In this document: positions 56,661-64,000 of the stretch, in pieces
Layout of the letters: the number at the start of each line of letters is the position of its first letter
Numbering within the stretch: position 1 is the stretch's first letter
Assembly (NCBI RefSeq): GCF_001045555.1
Contig: NZ_LFBU01000001.1
Coordinates: 1,240,001-1,304,000, forward strand
Reading direction: 5' to 3'
Length of the DNA: 64,000 bases
DNA from: Marinobacter subterrani
Lineage (GTDB): Bacteria; Pseudomonadota; Gammaproteobacteria; Pseudomonadales; Oleiphilaceae
Made by a program: the position numbers and the translations under genes
The notes under the pieces: generated by a model
What the model saw: the letters and a program-made list of their open reading frames with translations, nothing else
Told to the model about the DNA's origin: nothing
Database searches by the model: none

Positions 56661-57614
56661 ATGGCCATGACCGATTTTGAAGCCAACTCTTTCCACTGGC
56701 TGGTGGACATGCTGGAATCCGTCGAAGTGGGCCTGGTGGTGCTGGACCTGGATTTCCGCGTTCAAGCCTGGAACGGCTTCATGGAAAACCACAGCGGCAT
56801 CACCGCCAGCAAGATCCGGGATCAGGTGCTGTTCGATGTCTTCCCGGACATCCCCAAGGCCTGGCTGGCCCGAAAGGTAGACGCCGTTGCCCTGCTCAAT
56901 ACCCGGGCTTTTACCTCCTGGGAGCAGCGCCCTTACCTGTTCCGGTTCCGCAATACCCGGCCGATCACCGGCACCGAAGAATACATGTTCCAGAACCTCA
57001 CCATCAGCCCGCTCTCCGGGGTGACCGGAGAGGTCGAGAAAGTGTGCCTGATGGTGTACGACGTTACCGACATCGCCAGCAGCAAACGCGCCCTCGAGCG
57101 GGCCAATGAGCAACTGGCCACACTCAGCATGACCGACCGCCTCACCGGCCTGCTCAACCGCGGCACCTGGGAAAACCTGGTGGACGCCGAATTCGAACGC
57201 TACCGCCGCTACGGCCATACCACCAGCCTGGTGATGCTCGACATAGACCACTTCAAACCCGTCAACGACAGCCACGGCCATCTCGCCGGTGACGAGGTGA
57301 TCAAACACACCGCCAGCATCACCCGCAACGCCATCCGCCAGTCTGACAGCGCCGGCCGTTACGGCGGTGAAGAATTCGGCATCATCCTGCCGGAAACCGA
57401 TGCCGAAGGCGCGAGAATCATCTGCGAACGCATCCGGGAAAGTATTGAGCTGAGTGTCGTAGAAACCAGCGTGGCGCCGATTCGCTACACCATCAGCATT
57501 GGCATTGCCCAGCTTACCGACGAACCGGAAAACTACATGCAGTGGATGCAGCTGGCGGATGAGGCACTGTACGCGGCGAAAGAGGCCGGCCGGAACCGGG
57601 TGGTGGTGCGTTAA
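56661..57614 (+). CDS. PAS-GGDEF diguanylate cyclase
   Basis: A 317-residue soluble protein. A PAS domain (about 8-130: GLVVLDLDFRVQAWNGFME) is joined by a helix to a GGDEF domain (about 145-315) with an intact GGEEF (235-239). The product-inhibition I-site RQSD (226-229) is exactly five residues before it. It should make c-di-GMP from GTP under PAS control. The tight linkage to REC-CheC suggests a two-protein circuit joining chemotaxis-type phosphorylation to c-di-GMP. A nested REP starts 3 bp after the stop. Confidence 0.95.
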   Translation: MAMTDFEANSFHWLVDMLESVEVGLVVLDLDFRVQAWNGFMENHSGITASKIRDQVLFDVFPDIPKAWLARKVDAVALLNTRAFTSWEQRPYLFRFRNTRPITGTEEYMFQNLTISPLSGVTGEVEKVCLMVYDVTDIASSKRALERANEQLATLSMTDRLTGLLNRGTWENLVDAEFERYRRYGHTTSLVMLDIDHFKPVNDSHGHLAGDEVIKHTASITRNAIRQSDSAGRYGGEEFGIILPETDAEGARIICERIRESIELSVVETSVAPIRYTISIGIAQLTDEPENYMQWMQLADEALYAAKEAGRNRVVVR

Positions 57615-57617
57615 GTC

Positions 57618-57678
57618 GGGGTCAGATGAAATTGGGGTCAGATGAAAAGTTCATCTGACCCCAATTTCATCTGACCCC
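57618..57678. repeat. Family B REP, nested palindrome (B8), upstream of RAYT
   Basis: A 61-bp nested pair with linker ATT on the left and AAT on the right, ending in CTGACCCC; 89 bp before the second transposase gene. Confidence 0.85.
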
Positions 57679-57767
57679 ATTTTCGAGATTGAGCTCACAA
57701 ATCCGGCGGATAAAACCCGGTAAGGTTTCATTGCTACGATCACCAACCGTCACAAGGATGTGATGCC

Positions 57768-58406
57768 ATGCCCAGACCAGGAAGGCTCTGCCCTCCCGGC
57801 GTGCCTCAGCACGTCATTCAACGCGGCAATAATCGCCAACCCATTTTCAGGGGGCGGGTCGATTATGCTTTTTATTCAAAACTGATGGAGCAATACGCGG
57901 AAGAACACGGCGTTGCCCTCCATGCCTGGGCGCTGATGACCAATCACGTTCACTTTCTTGCCACGCCCTCGGCAGAGCACAGCCTCTCGAACTTCATGCA
58001 ATCAATAGGGCGGCGTTACGTACGCTATTTCAACCGCCGCTATGACCGAACCGGCGGCCTGTGGGAAGGCCGATTTCGTTCCTGCCTGATTGACTCAGAG
58101 AACTACCTGCTCAGTTGCCAGCGCTACATCGAAATGAACCCGCTAAAAGCCGGCATGGTAAACAACCCGGAGGATTACTGGTGGACAAGCTATCAGTGCC
58201 ATGCACTTGGAAAGCCGAGTAATATGCACCAGCCTCACGAACTCTACCAGTGCCTGGCCAAAACCCCGGCCGACCGGAAGCGGCGCTACATACAGCTCTT
58301 TAACGTGCCCCTTCCCGATCACGTTGAGGCCAGCATAAGAAAGACGGTTAACAACGGAAAGCCGCTGGGCAGTGAGGAGTTTCGCCGCAGATTTGGAGAG
58401 AGATGA
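57768..58406 (+). CDS. REP-associated tyrosine transposase (RAYT), family B
   Basis: A 212-residue Y1 HUH transposase: MPRPGRLCPPGVPQHVIQRG start, His60/His62 in MTNHVHFLATP, catalytic Tyr120 in CQRYIEMNPLKAGMV. Little similarity to the family A enzyme beyond these motifs. GGATGTGATGCC precedes the ATG. Family B palindromes stand on both sides, and the downstream one provides the stop codon (agaTGAaatt is part of the outer REP arm). All catalytic residues are kept, so it is probably functional. Confidence 0.92.
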   Translation: MPRPGRLCPPGVPQHVIQRGNNRQPIFRGRVDYAFYSKLMEQYAEEHGVALHAWALMTNHVHFLATPSAEHSLSNFMQSIGRRYVRYFNRRYDRTGGLWEGRFRSCLIDSENYLLSCQRYIEMNPLKAGMVNNPEDYWWTSYQCHALGKPSNMHQPHELYQCLAKTPADRKRRYIQLFNVPLPDHVEASIRKTVNNGKPLGSEEFRRRFGER

Positions 58407-58440
58407 AATTGGGGTCAGATGAACTTTTCATCTGACCCCA
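58403..58440. repeat. Family B REP (B9) overlapping the RAYT stop
   Basis: An inner palindrome (58412-58440) with a partial outer left arm (AGATGAAATT, 58403-58411) that lies within the last codons of the transposase gene. The right outer arm is missing. Confidence 0.8.
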
Positions 58441-58449
58441 AACTGGCGA

Positions 58450-58818
58450 TCAGTCCTGCTGCCAGCTCTGCACCGCTTCCTTGCCATGCTTCTCACGCCA
58501 CTCATTCAGAGTCTTGTGATTACCGCCACGGGTTTTAACCACTTCACCGGTATGCGGGTTCTTGTAGGTTTTCAACGGGCGCTTCGGGCGGGTGCCAGCG
58601 GTTGAATCGGCTTTGCCACCGGCCACAGAAGGATCAATTGCAGAAAGAATCTGAAGAACGTCTTTGGGAGACTTGTCGTATGTCTTCATCAGATCGCGGA
58701 CTTTATTTTCAAAATCCAGCTCCTTTTTCAGGGACTGGTCTTTTTCGAGTTGTTCCAACTCTACCGCGAGCTTTTCCATAAGCTGTTTTTTCTGATAATA
58801 ATCGTTAATCTTTGCCAT
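58450..58818 (-). CDS. MvaT/MvaU-type H-NS family nucleoid protein
   Basis: A 122-residue xenogeneic silencer. The N-terminal coiled coil (about 5-60) drives oligomerisation, and the C-terminal DNA-binding region has YKNPHTGEVVKTRGGNHKTL then NEWREKHG, matching MvaT of Pseudomonas, including the RGGN minor-groove loop. Such proteins silence AT-rich foreign DNA. Its own upstream region (58819-58933) is strikingly AT-rich, which fits autorepression. It lies at the edge of the surface-sugar locus. Confidence 0.9.
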   Translation of the reverse strand: MAKINDYYQKKQLMEKLAVELEQLEKDQSLKKELDFENKVRDLMKTYDKSPKDVLQILSAIDPSVAGGKADSTAGTRPKRPLKTYKNPHTGEVVKTRGGNHKTLNEWREKHGKEAVQSWQQD

Positions 58819-58933
58819 GGAATTAAAACCTTATTTATATAGGGGTTTTAAAATCTGATTGAATTTGACTGAGAGTCGGAACTGATAATATACAAATCCA
58901 GGTATTTTGGCAAAATCATTTATGATAATTAAT

Positions 58934-58962
58934 AAAAAGCCGGTCAATCTGACCGGCTTTTT
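58934..58962. terminator. Terminator after the nucleotide-sugar dehydrogenase gene
   Basis: AAAAAGCCGGTCA, ATC loop, TGACCGGCTTTTT: symmetric and T-rich at both ends. It would end the leftward dehydrogenase/pse transcript. Confidence 0.9.
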
Positions 58963-58987
58963 GAACGTAACTGGTCAAATAACAGAC

Positions 58988-60250
58988 TTACAATCTGAGG
59001 TCTGCTTCACCTAGGGGCAGCACACCCTTCAGATCAAACAATACACCACCGTCTTTTAAATAAGCCCGGAGTTCTGTTGAAGACTTTCCGGCATATTCCC
59101 GGTGTGGCACCGCAAGAAACACCGCCTCATAGTCACCGGCTTTCGGGGTATTCACTAAAGAAATACCATACTCATGCAAGGCTTCCTCATTATCCGCCCA
59201 GCAATCGGTAACATCCACCGAACACCCGAAATCTTTGAGCTCACGGATAACATCCACCACCCGGGTATTGCGTAAATCCGGGCAATTCTCCTTAAAGGTC
59301 AGGCCCATCACCAAAACCTTTGAAGACGCAACGGTATGGCCTGTTTTGATCATTGCCTTGATAAGTTCCGCAGCGGCATACGGGCCCATATTGTCATTTA
59401 CCCGACGGCCGGCAAGGATAATTTCCGGGTGATACCCGATAGCCTGGGCTTTATGAGTGAGATAATACGGGTCCACACCAATACAATGCCCGCCAACGAG
59501 GCCAGGTTTGAAGGGCAGGAAATTCCATTTGGTAGCAGCGGCCGCCAGCACTTCATGAGTATCAATCTTCAACCGCGCGAAGATCATTGAAAGCTCATTC
59601 ATCAGCGCAATGTTCAGATCACGTTGGGTATTCTCGATAACCTTAGCCGCTTCAGCCACCTTGATGGAACTGGCCTTGTGGGTACCGGCCGTAATAATGC
59701 TCGAATAAAGCGCATCCACTTCACTGGCAATCTCCGGAGTGGAACCGGAAGTGACTTTCATAATGGTCGCCACCCGATGCTCCTTATCACCCGGATTAAT
59801 CCGCTCCGGGCTATAACCGGCAAAGAAGTCCTGATTAAATACCAGCCCGGAAACCTTCTCCAGAACCGGCACACAGACCTCCTCCGTTGCCCCGGGATAT
59901 ACCGTGGATTCGTAAATCACGATATCGCCCTTTTTCAGAACCCGGCCCACCGTTTCACTGGCTTTTACCAGCGGCGTTAAATCCGGCGTTTTGAATTCGT
60001 CAATGGGCGTGGGCACCGTCACAATATATATCTGGCAATCGCGAATGCCTTCCAGATCGTCGGTAAACGATAACCCTGATGAGACGGCCAATTCCTCCCG
60101 GGATACTTCCCGGGTAAAATCAACACCGTCTTTGAGGTCCGCAATGCGTTTACCGTTGATATCGAAGCCGACGACTTCCCGTTTTTCACCGAAAGCGGCG
60201 GCCAGGGGGAGACCGACGTAGCCTAAACCGATGACTGCAATTTTTTTCAT
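58988..60250 (-). CDS. UDP-N-acetyl-hexosamine dehydrogenase (TviB/WbpO type)
   Basis: A 420-residue NAD-dependent dehydrogenase of the UDP-glucose/GDP-mannose dehydrogenase superfamily. IGLGYVGLP (7-15) binds NAD; Lys in FKPGLVGGH and the catalytic Cys256 in GGHCIGVDP are present. The ESTVYPGATEEVC and YSPERINPGD segments resemble TviB/WbpO, which make UDP-N-acetyl-galactosaminuronic acid. It is not a pseudaminic acid step, so it probably serves an O-antigen or capsule sugar in the same locus. The gap to pseI is 226 bp with no clear terminator. Confidence 0.9.
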   Translation of the reverse strand: MKKIAVIGLGYVGLPLAAAFGEKREVVGFDINGKRIADLKDGVDFTREVSREELAVSSGLSFTDDLEGIRDCQIYIVTVPTPIDEFKTPDLTPLVKASETVGRVLKKGDIVIYESTVYPGATEEVCVPVLEKVSGLVFNQDFFAGYSPERINPGDKEHRVATIMKVTSGSTPEIASEVDALYSSIITAGTHKASSIKVAEAAKVIENTQRDLNIALMNELSMIFARLKIDTHEVLAAAATKWNFLPFKPGLVGGHCIGVDPYYLTHKAQAIGYHPEIILAGRRVNDNMGPYAAAELIKAMIKTGHTVASSKVLVMGLTFKENCPDLRNTRVVDVIRELKDFGCSVDVTDCWADNEEALHEYGISLVNTPKAGDYEAVFLAVPHREYAGKSSTELRAYLKDGGVLFDLKGVLPLGEADLRL

Positions 60251-60476
60251 TTGAAATCCTTTCCCAAGAAATTAACCCGGCGTCGTTTCGCGCTATCCAG
60301 TTGGGATAATTATGTCTGTACCGGGCGGGGATTGAAAATATCTTTTCAAGGCCTGCTAAGCTTCTGGTCACCTGGCAGCAGATATGTTCGCTGGGGAAAT
60401 CGAAAACATGCTTAAACGTCCTTGTGACTGCTATCACTTGCCTCTCGGGCCAAGTGCTTTGGGCTTGGCCTCCAAC

Positions 60477-61532
60477 CTACTGGTAGTCAGATTCCTTAAC
60501 CGGAGAATTTCTGCTGATGTCCTGTGTAGCAACCTTACCAATAATGCTTTTGAGGTATTTCGGCGCCAGTCCGAAGCCCGGGCGAACACTTCGTATATCA
60601 TCACCAGTTATCACTTTGCCCGCTTTGATATCATTCACAAAGTACAGAGAGCGGCGAAACAGCGCATTCCCCTGTTCGCTGGATTTTCGCCCGTAATCCA
60701 CCTTGCCCAGAGCCTTCCAGGCCGTCTTGCTATTTTGACAAAGCGCCTTCATATCCGCAGGTTCTAGTGAAAAACTGTCATCCGGGCCACCGCCAGACCG
60801 GTCAAGGGTAAAGTGCTTCTCAATGATGGAAGCTCCCAGAACAACACTGGCAATTGCGGTTGTATTGTCCAGCGTGTGGTCAGACAAACCGGTTACCAGC
60901 CCAAAACGCTGTTGCATATCCACGATGGTGCGCAGGTTATAGTCCTCCGCTGGTGCAGGGTAGCCACTTACACAGTGGAGGATAGCCAACTGGTTACAAC
61001 CCGCTCCCCGTGCTGCATTGATGGCTTCCTGAATCTCTTCAGCGTTTGCCATTCCCGTGGAAATAATCATCGGTTTGCCGGTGCGAGCCACGTACTCTAT
61101 CAACGGCAAGTCTACGGCCTCGAAAGAGGCTATCTTGTAAGCTGGCGCGCCCAGATCCTCGAGCAGGTCAACTGCAGTGGTATCAAACGGAGAACTGAAA
61201 ATCGTGATCCCCCGCTCCCGGGCACGATCGAAAAGTGGCTTGTGCCACTCCCAAGGCATATGGGCCTCTTCATACAATTCATAAAGCGTTCGTCCGTCCC
61301 ACAACCCGCCCTTGATTTTGAAGTCGTCATCGTCGGAATCGAGTGTGATGGTATCGGGCCTGTAAGTTTGTAACTTCACAGCGTCCGCGCCAGCCTCAAC
61401 CGCCTCATCAATGATTTTCAGGGCGGTTTCGAGCTTGCCATTATGATTGGCAGACAGCTCTGCAATAATGAAGGGACTGTGCTTCTGCCCTATTTTACAT
61501 CCGGCGATTTCAATTTCTGGCCATTCATTCAT
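60477..61532 (-). CDS. pseI: Pseudaminic acid synthase PseI
   Basis: A 351-residue NeuB-family synthase that condenses 2,4-diacetamido-2,4,6-trideoxy-altrose with PEP to give pseudaminic acid. Conserved features are FIIAELSANHNGKLETA (about 21-37), KLQTYRPDTITLDSDDDDF, and the C-terminal antifreeze-like SAF domain (about 290-350: RRSLYFVNDIKAG). ATG 61532 overlaps the pseH end by 8 bp; a GTG at 61541 is an alternative. Confidence 0.95.
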   Translation of the reverse strand: MNEWPEIEIAGCKIGQKHSPFIIAELSANHNGKLETALKIIDEAVEAGADAVKLQTYRPDTITLDSDDDDFKIKGGLWDGRTLYELYEEAHMPWEWHKPLFDRARERGITIFSSPFDTTAVDLLEDLGAPAYKIASFEAVDLPLIEYVARTGKPMIISTGMANAEEIQEAINAARGAGCNQLAILHCVSGYPAPAEDYNLRTIVDMQQRFGLVTGLSDHTLDNTTAIASVVLGASIIEKHFTLDRSGGGPDDSFSLEPADMKALCQNSKTAWKALGKVDYGRKSSEQGNALFRRSLYFVNDIKAGKVITGDDIRSVRPGFGLAPKYLKSIIGKVATQDISRNSPVKESDYQ

Positions 61533-62097
61533 CAGACGCACCCAACATTCTCAGAATTCTTTCCACCATCAGATCCCTTTTTTCCGACCAGTCCGTGGCC
61601 AGCAGTCCCAGGCAATAAATATCGACGAATTCACCATCGACTTTATGTTGCTCCCTGAGAATTCCTTCAACGTGAAACCCGAATTTCTGATGTAATCTGA
61701 TTACACCATCATTGAAAGCCAAGACTTCGCAGCAAAGCTTGTGGAGATTCAAAGCCCCAAACGCATAATCCAGCGCAAGCATCTCCATGCGGCTCCCGGT
61801 TCCACGCGGAGCCTCCGGTGCAGCATAGAACGCCCATGAGGCATTCCTATTTTCCTGGTCGATCTGGCTGAAGCCAACAATGCCCTGAGCCAGCCCCTGG
61901 AACTCGTACATGAAATATTTGCAGGCATCGCTTTCTCTGGCTCGCTCCCACCACCGCATGTGCTCATCGAGAGAGATTATATGGCGCGTGTACATATTCT
62001 GCCGAACAGCCGGCTCATTCCGCCACGAAAGCATGAGCTTGAGCTCGTTTTCATTGATGTCCCTGAGACACCCTAATTTTTTATTCTCGTAATTCAT
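61525..62097 (-). CDS. pseH: UDP-4-amino-sugar N-acetyltransferase PseH
   Basis: A 190-residue GNAT acetyltransferase that acetylates the 4-amino group in the pseudaminic acid pathway using acetyl-CoA. Typical features are LSWRNEPAVRQNMY near the start, the acetyl-CoA loop APRGTGSRME and the C-terminal HQKFGFHVEGILREQHKVDG. ATG 62097 follows AGGGGG. It overlaps pseG by 17 bp and pseI by 8 bp. Confidence 0.93.
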   Translation of the reverse strand: MNYENKKLGCLRDINENELKLMLSWRNEPAVRQNMYTRHIISLDEHMRWWERARESDACKYFMYEFQGLAQGIVGFSQIDQENRNASWAFYAAPEAPRGTGSRMEMLALDYAFGALNLHKLCCEVLAFNDGVIRLHQKFGFHVEGILREQHKVDGEFVDIYCLGLLATDWSEKRDLMVERILRMLGASDE

Positions 62098-63214
62098 GAT
62101 CACCCCCTAACTCGAGCAAGGTAGCGACAACCCGGAATACACCCTGCCCATCGGTTGTTGCAGCAGCAGCCTTGGACATTGCTATCAACTGACCCGGGCA
62201 TGAATCAATGTCTTTCAGAACTCCAATAAGGGAGTCTTCAAAACGCTCTCCGCTCTCCAGGATCCTTACCGCTCCGGTTCCCTCAAGTTCACGGGCCGCA
62301 AAAACCTGATTCTCCGCAACAACAACCATCGCAGAAGGCAAACCAAGACAGCACCTTTCCCAAATCGAAGAACCGGCGGCCCCAATTACAAAGTCCTGTT
62401 GCTCCATCACCTCAGCCATGTTTCCGATGCCTACAAGAACTTCTACTTTCAGTTTTATGGAGCCTGCCAGCCTTCCGATATCCTCAACCCATGGAGAAGA
62501 AGGCCCCATAACAACCGTCACGTTCTTTTCCTGATACCACTCCAGAGAATCCAGTACTCTCAGGGCGCGATGAGTGAGATTATCCTGATCGACACCACCT
62601 ATACTGATGAGCATATTCTGAAGCTTTGGCCGAATCCGTCTCTGCAAACTGGAATAACGCAGTTCAGAGAATTCCGGGCGCAATAATGAGAAATGGGCGC
62701 CGCACAGCAATCTCGCTTCAGGAGGAACTAGTTTCCGGTAGCTGGCAGGCAAACGACCGTAGGTTTGGTCCAGCAACAAATCGCAGTCGTGCTCCCGATC
62801 CGCAAGATCATCAATCACCATCAGGCGTTTTGCGCAGCCGGAAACGAGCGATTCCCAGCGATAATCCAGGGCATAGTGATCAACCACCAGCCAATCAAGA
62901 TCCATTCCAGCCAGGGCCGCGAGAGTTCCAGAGGCATCCGTTATCCAACCGGTTCCCAGCCAGGAGGCATGGGGTGACTCATTGTCAGAGGGGCTCGCAT
63001 TAACATCAGGTTCAACCGGTGAAAGCACCAACACCTGATGCCCTCTGGCACTCACCACAGCCTCAAGGCTCCCCGGTTTTTCGCGCATTACGAAATAACA
63101 CCGGGCACCCGCCTCTGCCAACGCATCTGCCAGGGTAAGACAGCGCATAACGTGGCCGGATCCAATCAGCGTGGACGCATCGACCCGAAAGGCAATCGAA
63201 AGCGAATCACTCAT
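62081..63214 (-). CDS. pseG: UDP-sugar hydrolase PseG
   Basis: A 377-residue GT-B-fold hydrolase that removes UDP from UDP-2,4-diacetamido-2,4,6-trideoxy-altrose. The N-terminal FRVDASTLIGSGHVMRCLTL carries the catalytic His21, and VDHYALDYRWE and IGGVDQDN follow. Its start overlaps the pseF end by 8 bp. A stretch at about 50-75 (EPDVNASPSDNESPHASWLG) is longer and more polar than usual. Confidence 0.93.
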   Translation of the reverse strand: MSDSLSIAFRVDASTLIGSGHVMRCLTLADALAEAGARCYFVMREKPGSLEAVVSARGHQVLVLSPVEPDVNASPSDNESPHASWLGTGWITDASGTLAALAGMDLDWLVVDHYALDYRWESLVSGCAKRLMVIDDLADREHDCDLLLDQTYGRLPASYRKLVPPEARLLCGAHFSLLRPEFSELRYSSLQRRIRPKLQNMLISIGGVDQDNLTHRALRVLDSLEWYQEKNVTVVMGPSSPWVEDIGRLAGSIKLKVEVLVGIGNMAEVMEQQDFVIGAAGSSIWERCCLGLPSAMVVVAENQVFAARELEGTGAVRILESGERFEDSLIGVLKDIDSCPGQLIAMSKAAAATTDGQGVFRVVATLLELGGDHELRE

Positions 63215-63908
63215 TGCGCGCCCGGGCCCTCACGGCTTCGAACAGGTATTCCGCTGATTCCCAGTCCTCCAGCGTATCCACATCCTGCACACGATACCTG
63301 GGAATCGGAACCCCGAGGGAGTCCGGCCCAAATATAACCCGCTCCTCAAGCCAGGCCTCTGCGGTCCCCCAATAGAACTGCCCGGCATCGTGCCAGGCTT
63401 CTTCCAGATCCTGGGAGCGCGTTGAAAACTGTTCGGGATGAATCATTTCTACCCTGCAGCCATCAATCAGGCGCAGTGCCCGCTGAATGGGAAAGGCATA
63501 GCTGGTCACAGAAAACGCAAAGCTGCAACCGGCCGCTTTAAGCCGGCGCTCTCCTTCCTTCAGGTCTGAAAGCGTCACAAATGGGGCCGTGGCATAAATA
63601 CAGCAGGCAAGATCGACAGGGTGGCCCGCCTCTAAAAACCACTCTACCGCGTGCCGGATAACCGGGAGAGTCCCGGTGTAATCGTCCGAAAGACTCGCCG
63701 GCCGCCTGAACGGCACAGTCGCTCCATATTTCCGGGCAAACTCGGCGATCTGCTCGTCATCGGTTGAAACAATCACCTCGTCAAAACAACCGCTGGCGCG
63801 AGCAGCCTCAATGGACCAGGCAATCATCGGCTTACCACAAAAATCACGGATGTTTTTGCCCGGAATCCGTTTGCTGCCTCCGCGGGCCGGAATAATAGCA
63901 ACGTTCAT
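63207..63908 (-). CDS. pseF: CMP-pseudaminic acid cytidylyltransferase PseF
   Basis: A 233-residue nucleotidyltransferase that activates pseudaminic acid with CTP. The signature IIPARGGSKRIPGKNIRDF is at 5-23, and STDDEQIAEFARKYGA and RPASLSDDYT follow. It makes the donor used by Maf-type transferases. The ATG overlaps the pseC stop by 4 bp. Confidence 0.95.
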   Translation of the reverse strand: MNVAIIPARGGSKRIPGKNIRDFCGKPMIAWSIEAARASGCFDEVIVSTDDEQIAEFARKYGATVPFRRPASLSDDYTGTLPVIRHAVEWFLEAGHPVDLACCIYATAPFVTLSDLKEGERRLKAAGCSFAFSVTSYAFPIQRALRLIDGCRVEMIHPEQFSTRSQDLEEAWHDAGQFYWGTAEAWLEERVIFGPDSLGVPIPRYRVQDVDTLEDWESAEYLFEAVRARARNE

Positions 63909-64000
63909 ACCTTCAAAGCCTGCTTCAGCGCCGCAACTACCGCATCTTGCTGGTCGAAGGTCAAGCCATGGAACATGGGAATGCTGATCGCATCGCGGTA
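63905..64000 (-). CDS. pseC: Aminotransferase PseC, C-terminal fragment (runs off the window)
   Basis: Only the last 31 codons are inside the window. They read YRDAISIPMFHGL, TFDQQDAVVAALKQ, ALKV and stop, which is the typical C-terminus of DegT/DnrJ/EryC1 sugar aminotransferases (AISIPM-G-LT-QD-V). By position upstream of pseF it should be PseC, the PLP enzyme that makes the 4-amino sugar. The 4-bp ATGA overlap with pseF supports one operon. Confidence 0.88.
   Translation of the reverse strand, partial: YRDAISIPMFHGLTFDQQDAVVAALKQALKV

Noticed and set aside
60384..60767. 127-codon plus-strand frame between the dehydrogenase gene and pseI
   Set aside because: Overlaps the 3' third of pseI in antisense and lacks a ribosome site; nothing convincing was found in the 60251-60476 gap.

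Overview
The window looks like a chromosomal segment of a marine gammaproteobacterium, most probably Marinobacter or a close relative. This is inferred from gene content (tamAB, an MvaT-type H-NS protein, gspN-gspC-gspD, a high-molecular-weight FabG next to a FadI-like thiolase), from three polar-flagellin genes with a Maf glycosyltransferase, and from GC-rich coding sequence with dense intergenic palindromes. No database search was possible.

Layout. 0-2.7 kb: an operon of an amidoligase, a C26 glutamine-amidohydrolase-like peptidase and a periplasmic SIMPL protein, with a LexA-type box upstream. 2.7-8.2 kb: tamA-tamB. 8.4-10.9 kb: a voltage-sensor-like membrane protein without a pore, then an amidase. 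11.1-14.9 kb: initiator tRNA-fMet, thiolase/FabG divergent pair, and a tRNA Val-Asp-Val operon. 15-20.2 kb: small envelope proteins, purE, purK, sodB. 20.5-25.2 kb: a GGDEF-EAL protein, lemA and an M48 protease. 25.2-28.8 kb: gspN-C-D. 29-31.7 kb: groES-groEL with a sigma-32-type promoter, and fxsA. 32-39.9 kb: an SDR, a RAYT transposase, an alkyltransferase-like protein, ampG, yajQ, a response regulator, a possible structured RNA, an AraC regulator and argG. 40.1-52.6 kb: fliS, fliD, three flagellins, flaG (plus a decayed second flaG), maf, and a TPR/methyltransferase-like gene. 52.9-58.8 kb: sbcB, a secreted protein, REC-CheC, PAS-GGDEF, a second RAYT and an MvaT-like protein. 59-64 kb: a nucleotide-sugar dehydrogenase and pseI-H-G-F-C (pseC cut by the window end).

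How the parts connect. The pse genes make CMP-pseudaminic acid, which Maf proteins are known to attach to flagellin; flagellins, Maf and the sugar pathway are all within 24 kb. Sigma-28-type promoters are visible before fliD, the middle flagellin and the GGDEF-EAL gene. Sigma-54-type promoters precede the third flagellin and, notably, the unassigned TPR/methyltransferase-like gene, which places it in the flagellar programme. Several proteins concern cyclic-di-GMP or chemotaxis: GGDEF-EAL with a broken GGDEF, a response regulator with a broken GGDEF, REC-CheC with an intact PAS-GGDEF partner, and YajQ.

The most unusual content is intergenic. Three palindrome families coexist: (A) GTCGGATTA...TAATCCGAC units around one RAYT; (B) GGGGTCAGATGAA...TTCATCTGACCCC units, often nested one inside another, around a second RAYT; and (C) five ~110-bp elements with a conserved two-hairpin core inside a long stem whose sequence differs in each copy yet stays self-complementary. 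Family C has no mobilising gene here and is the best candidate for something undescribed.
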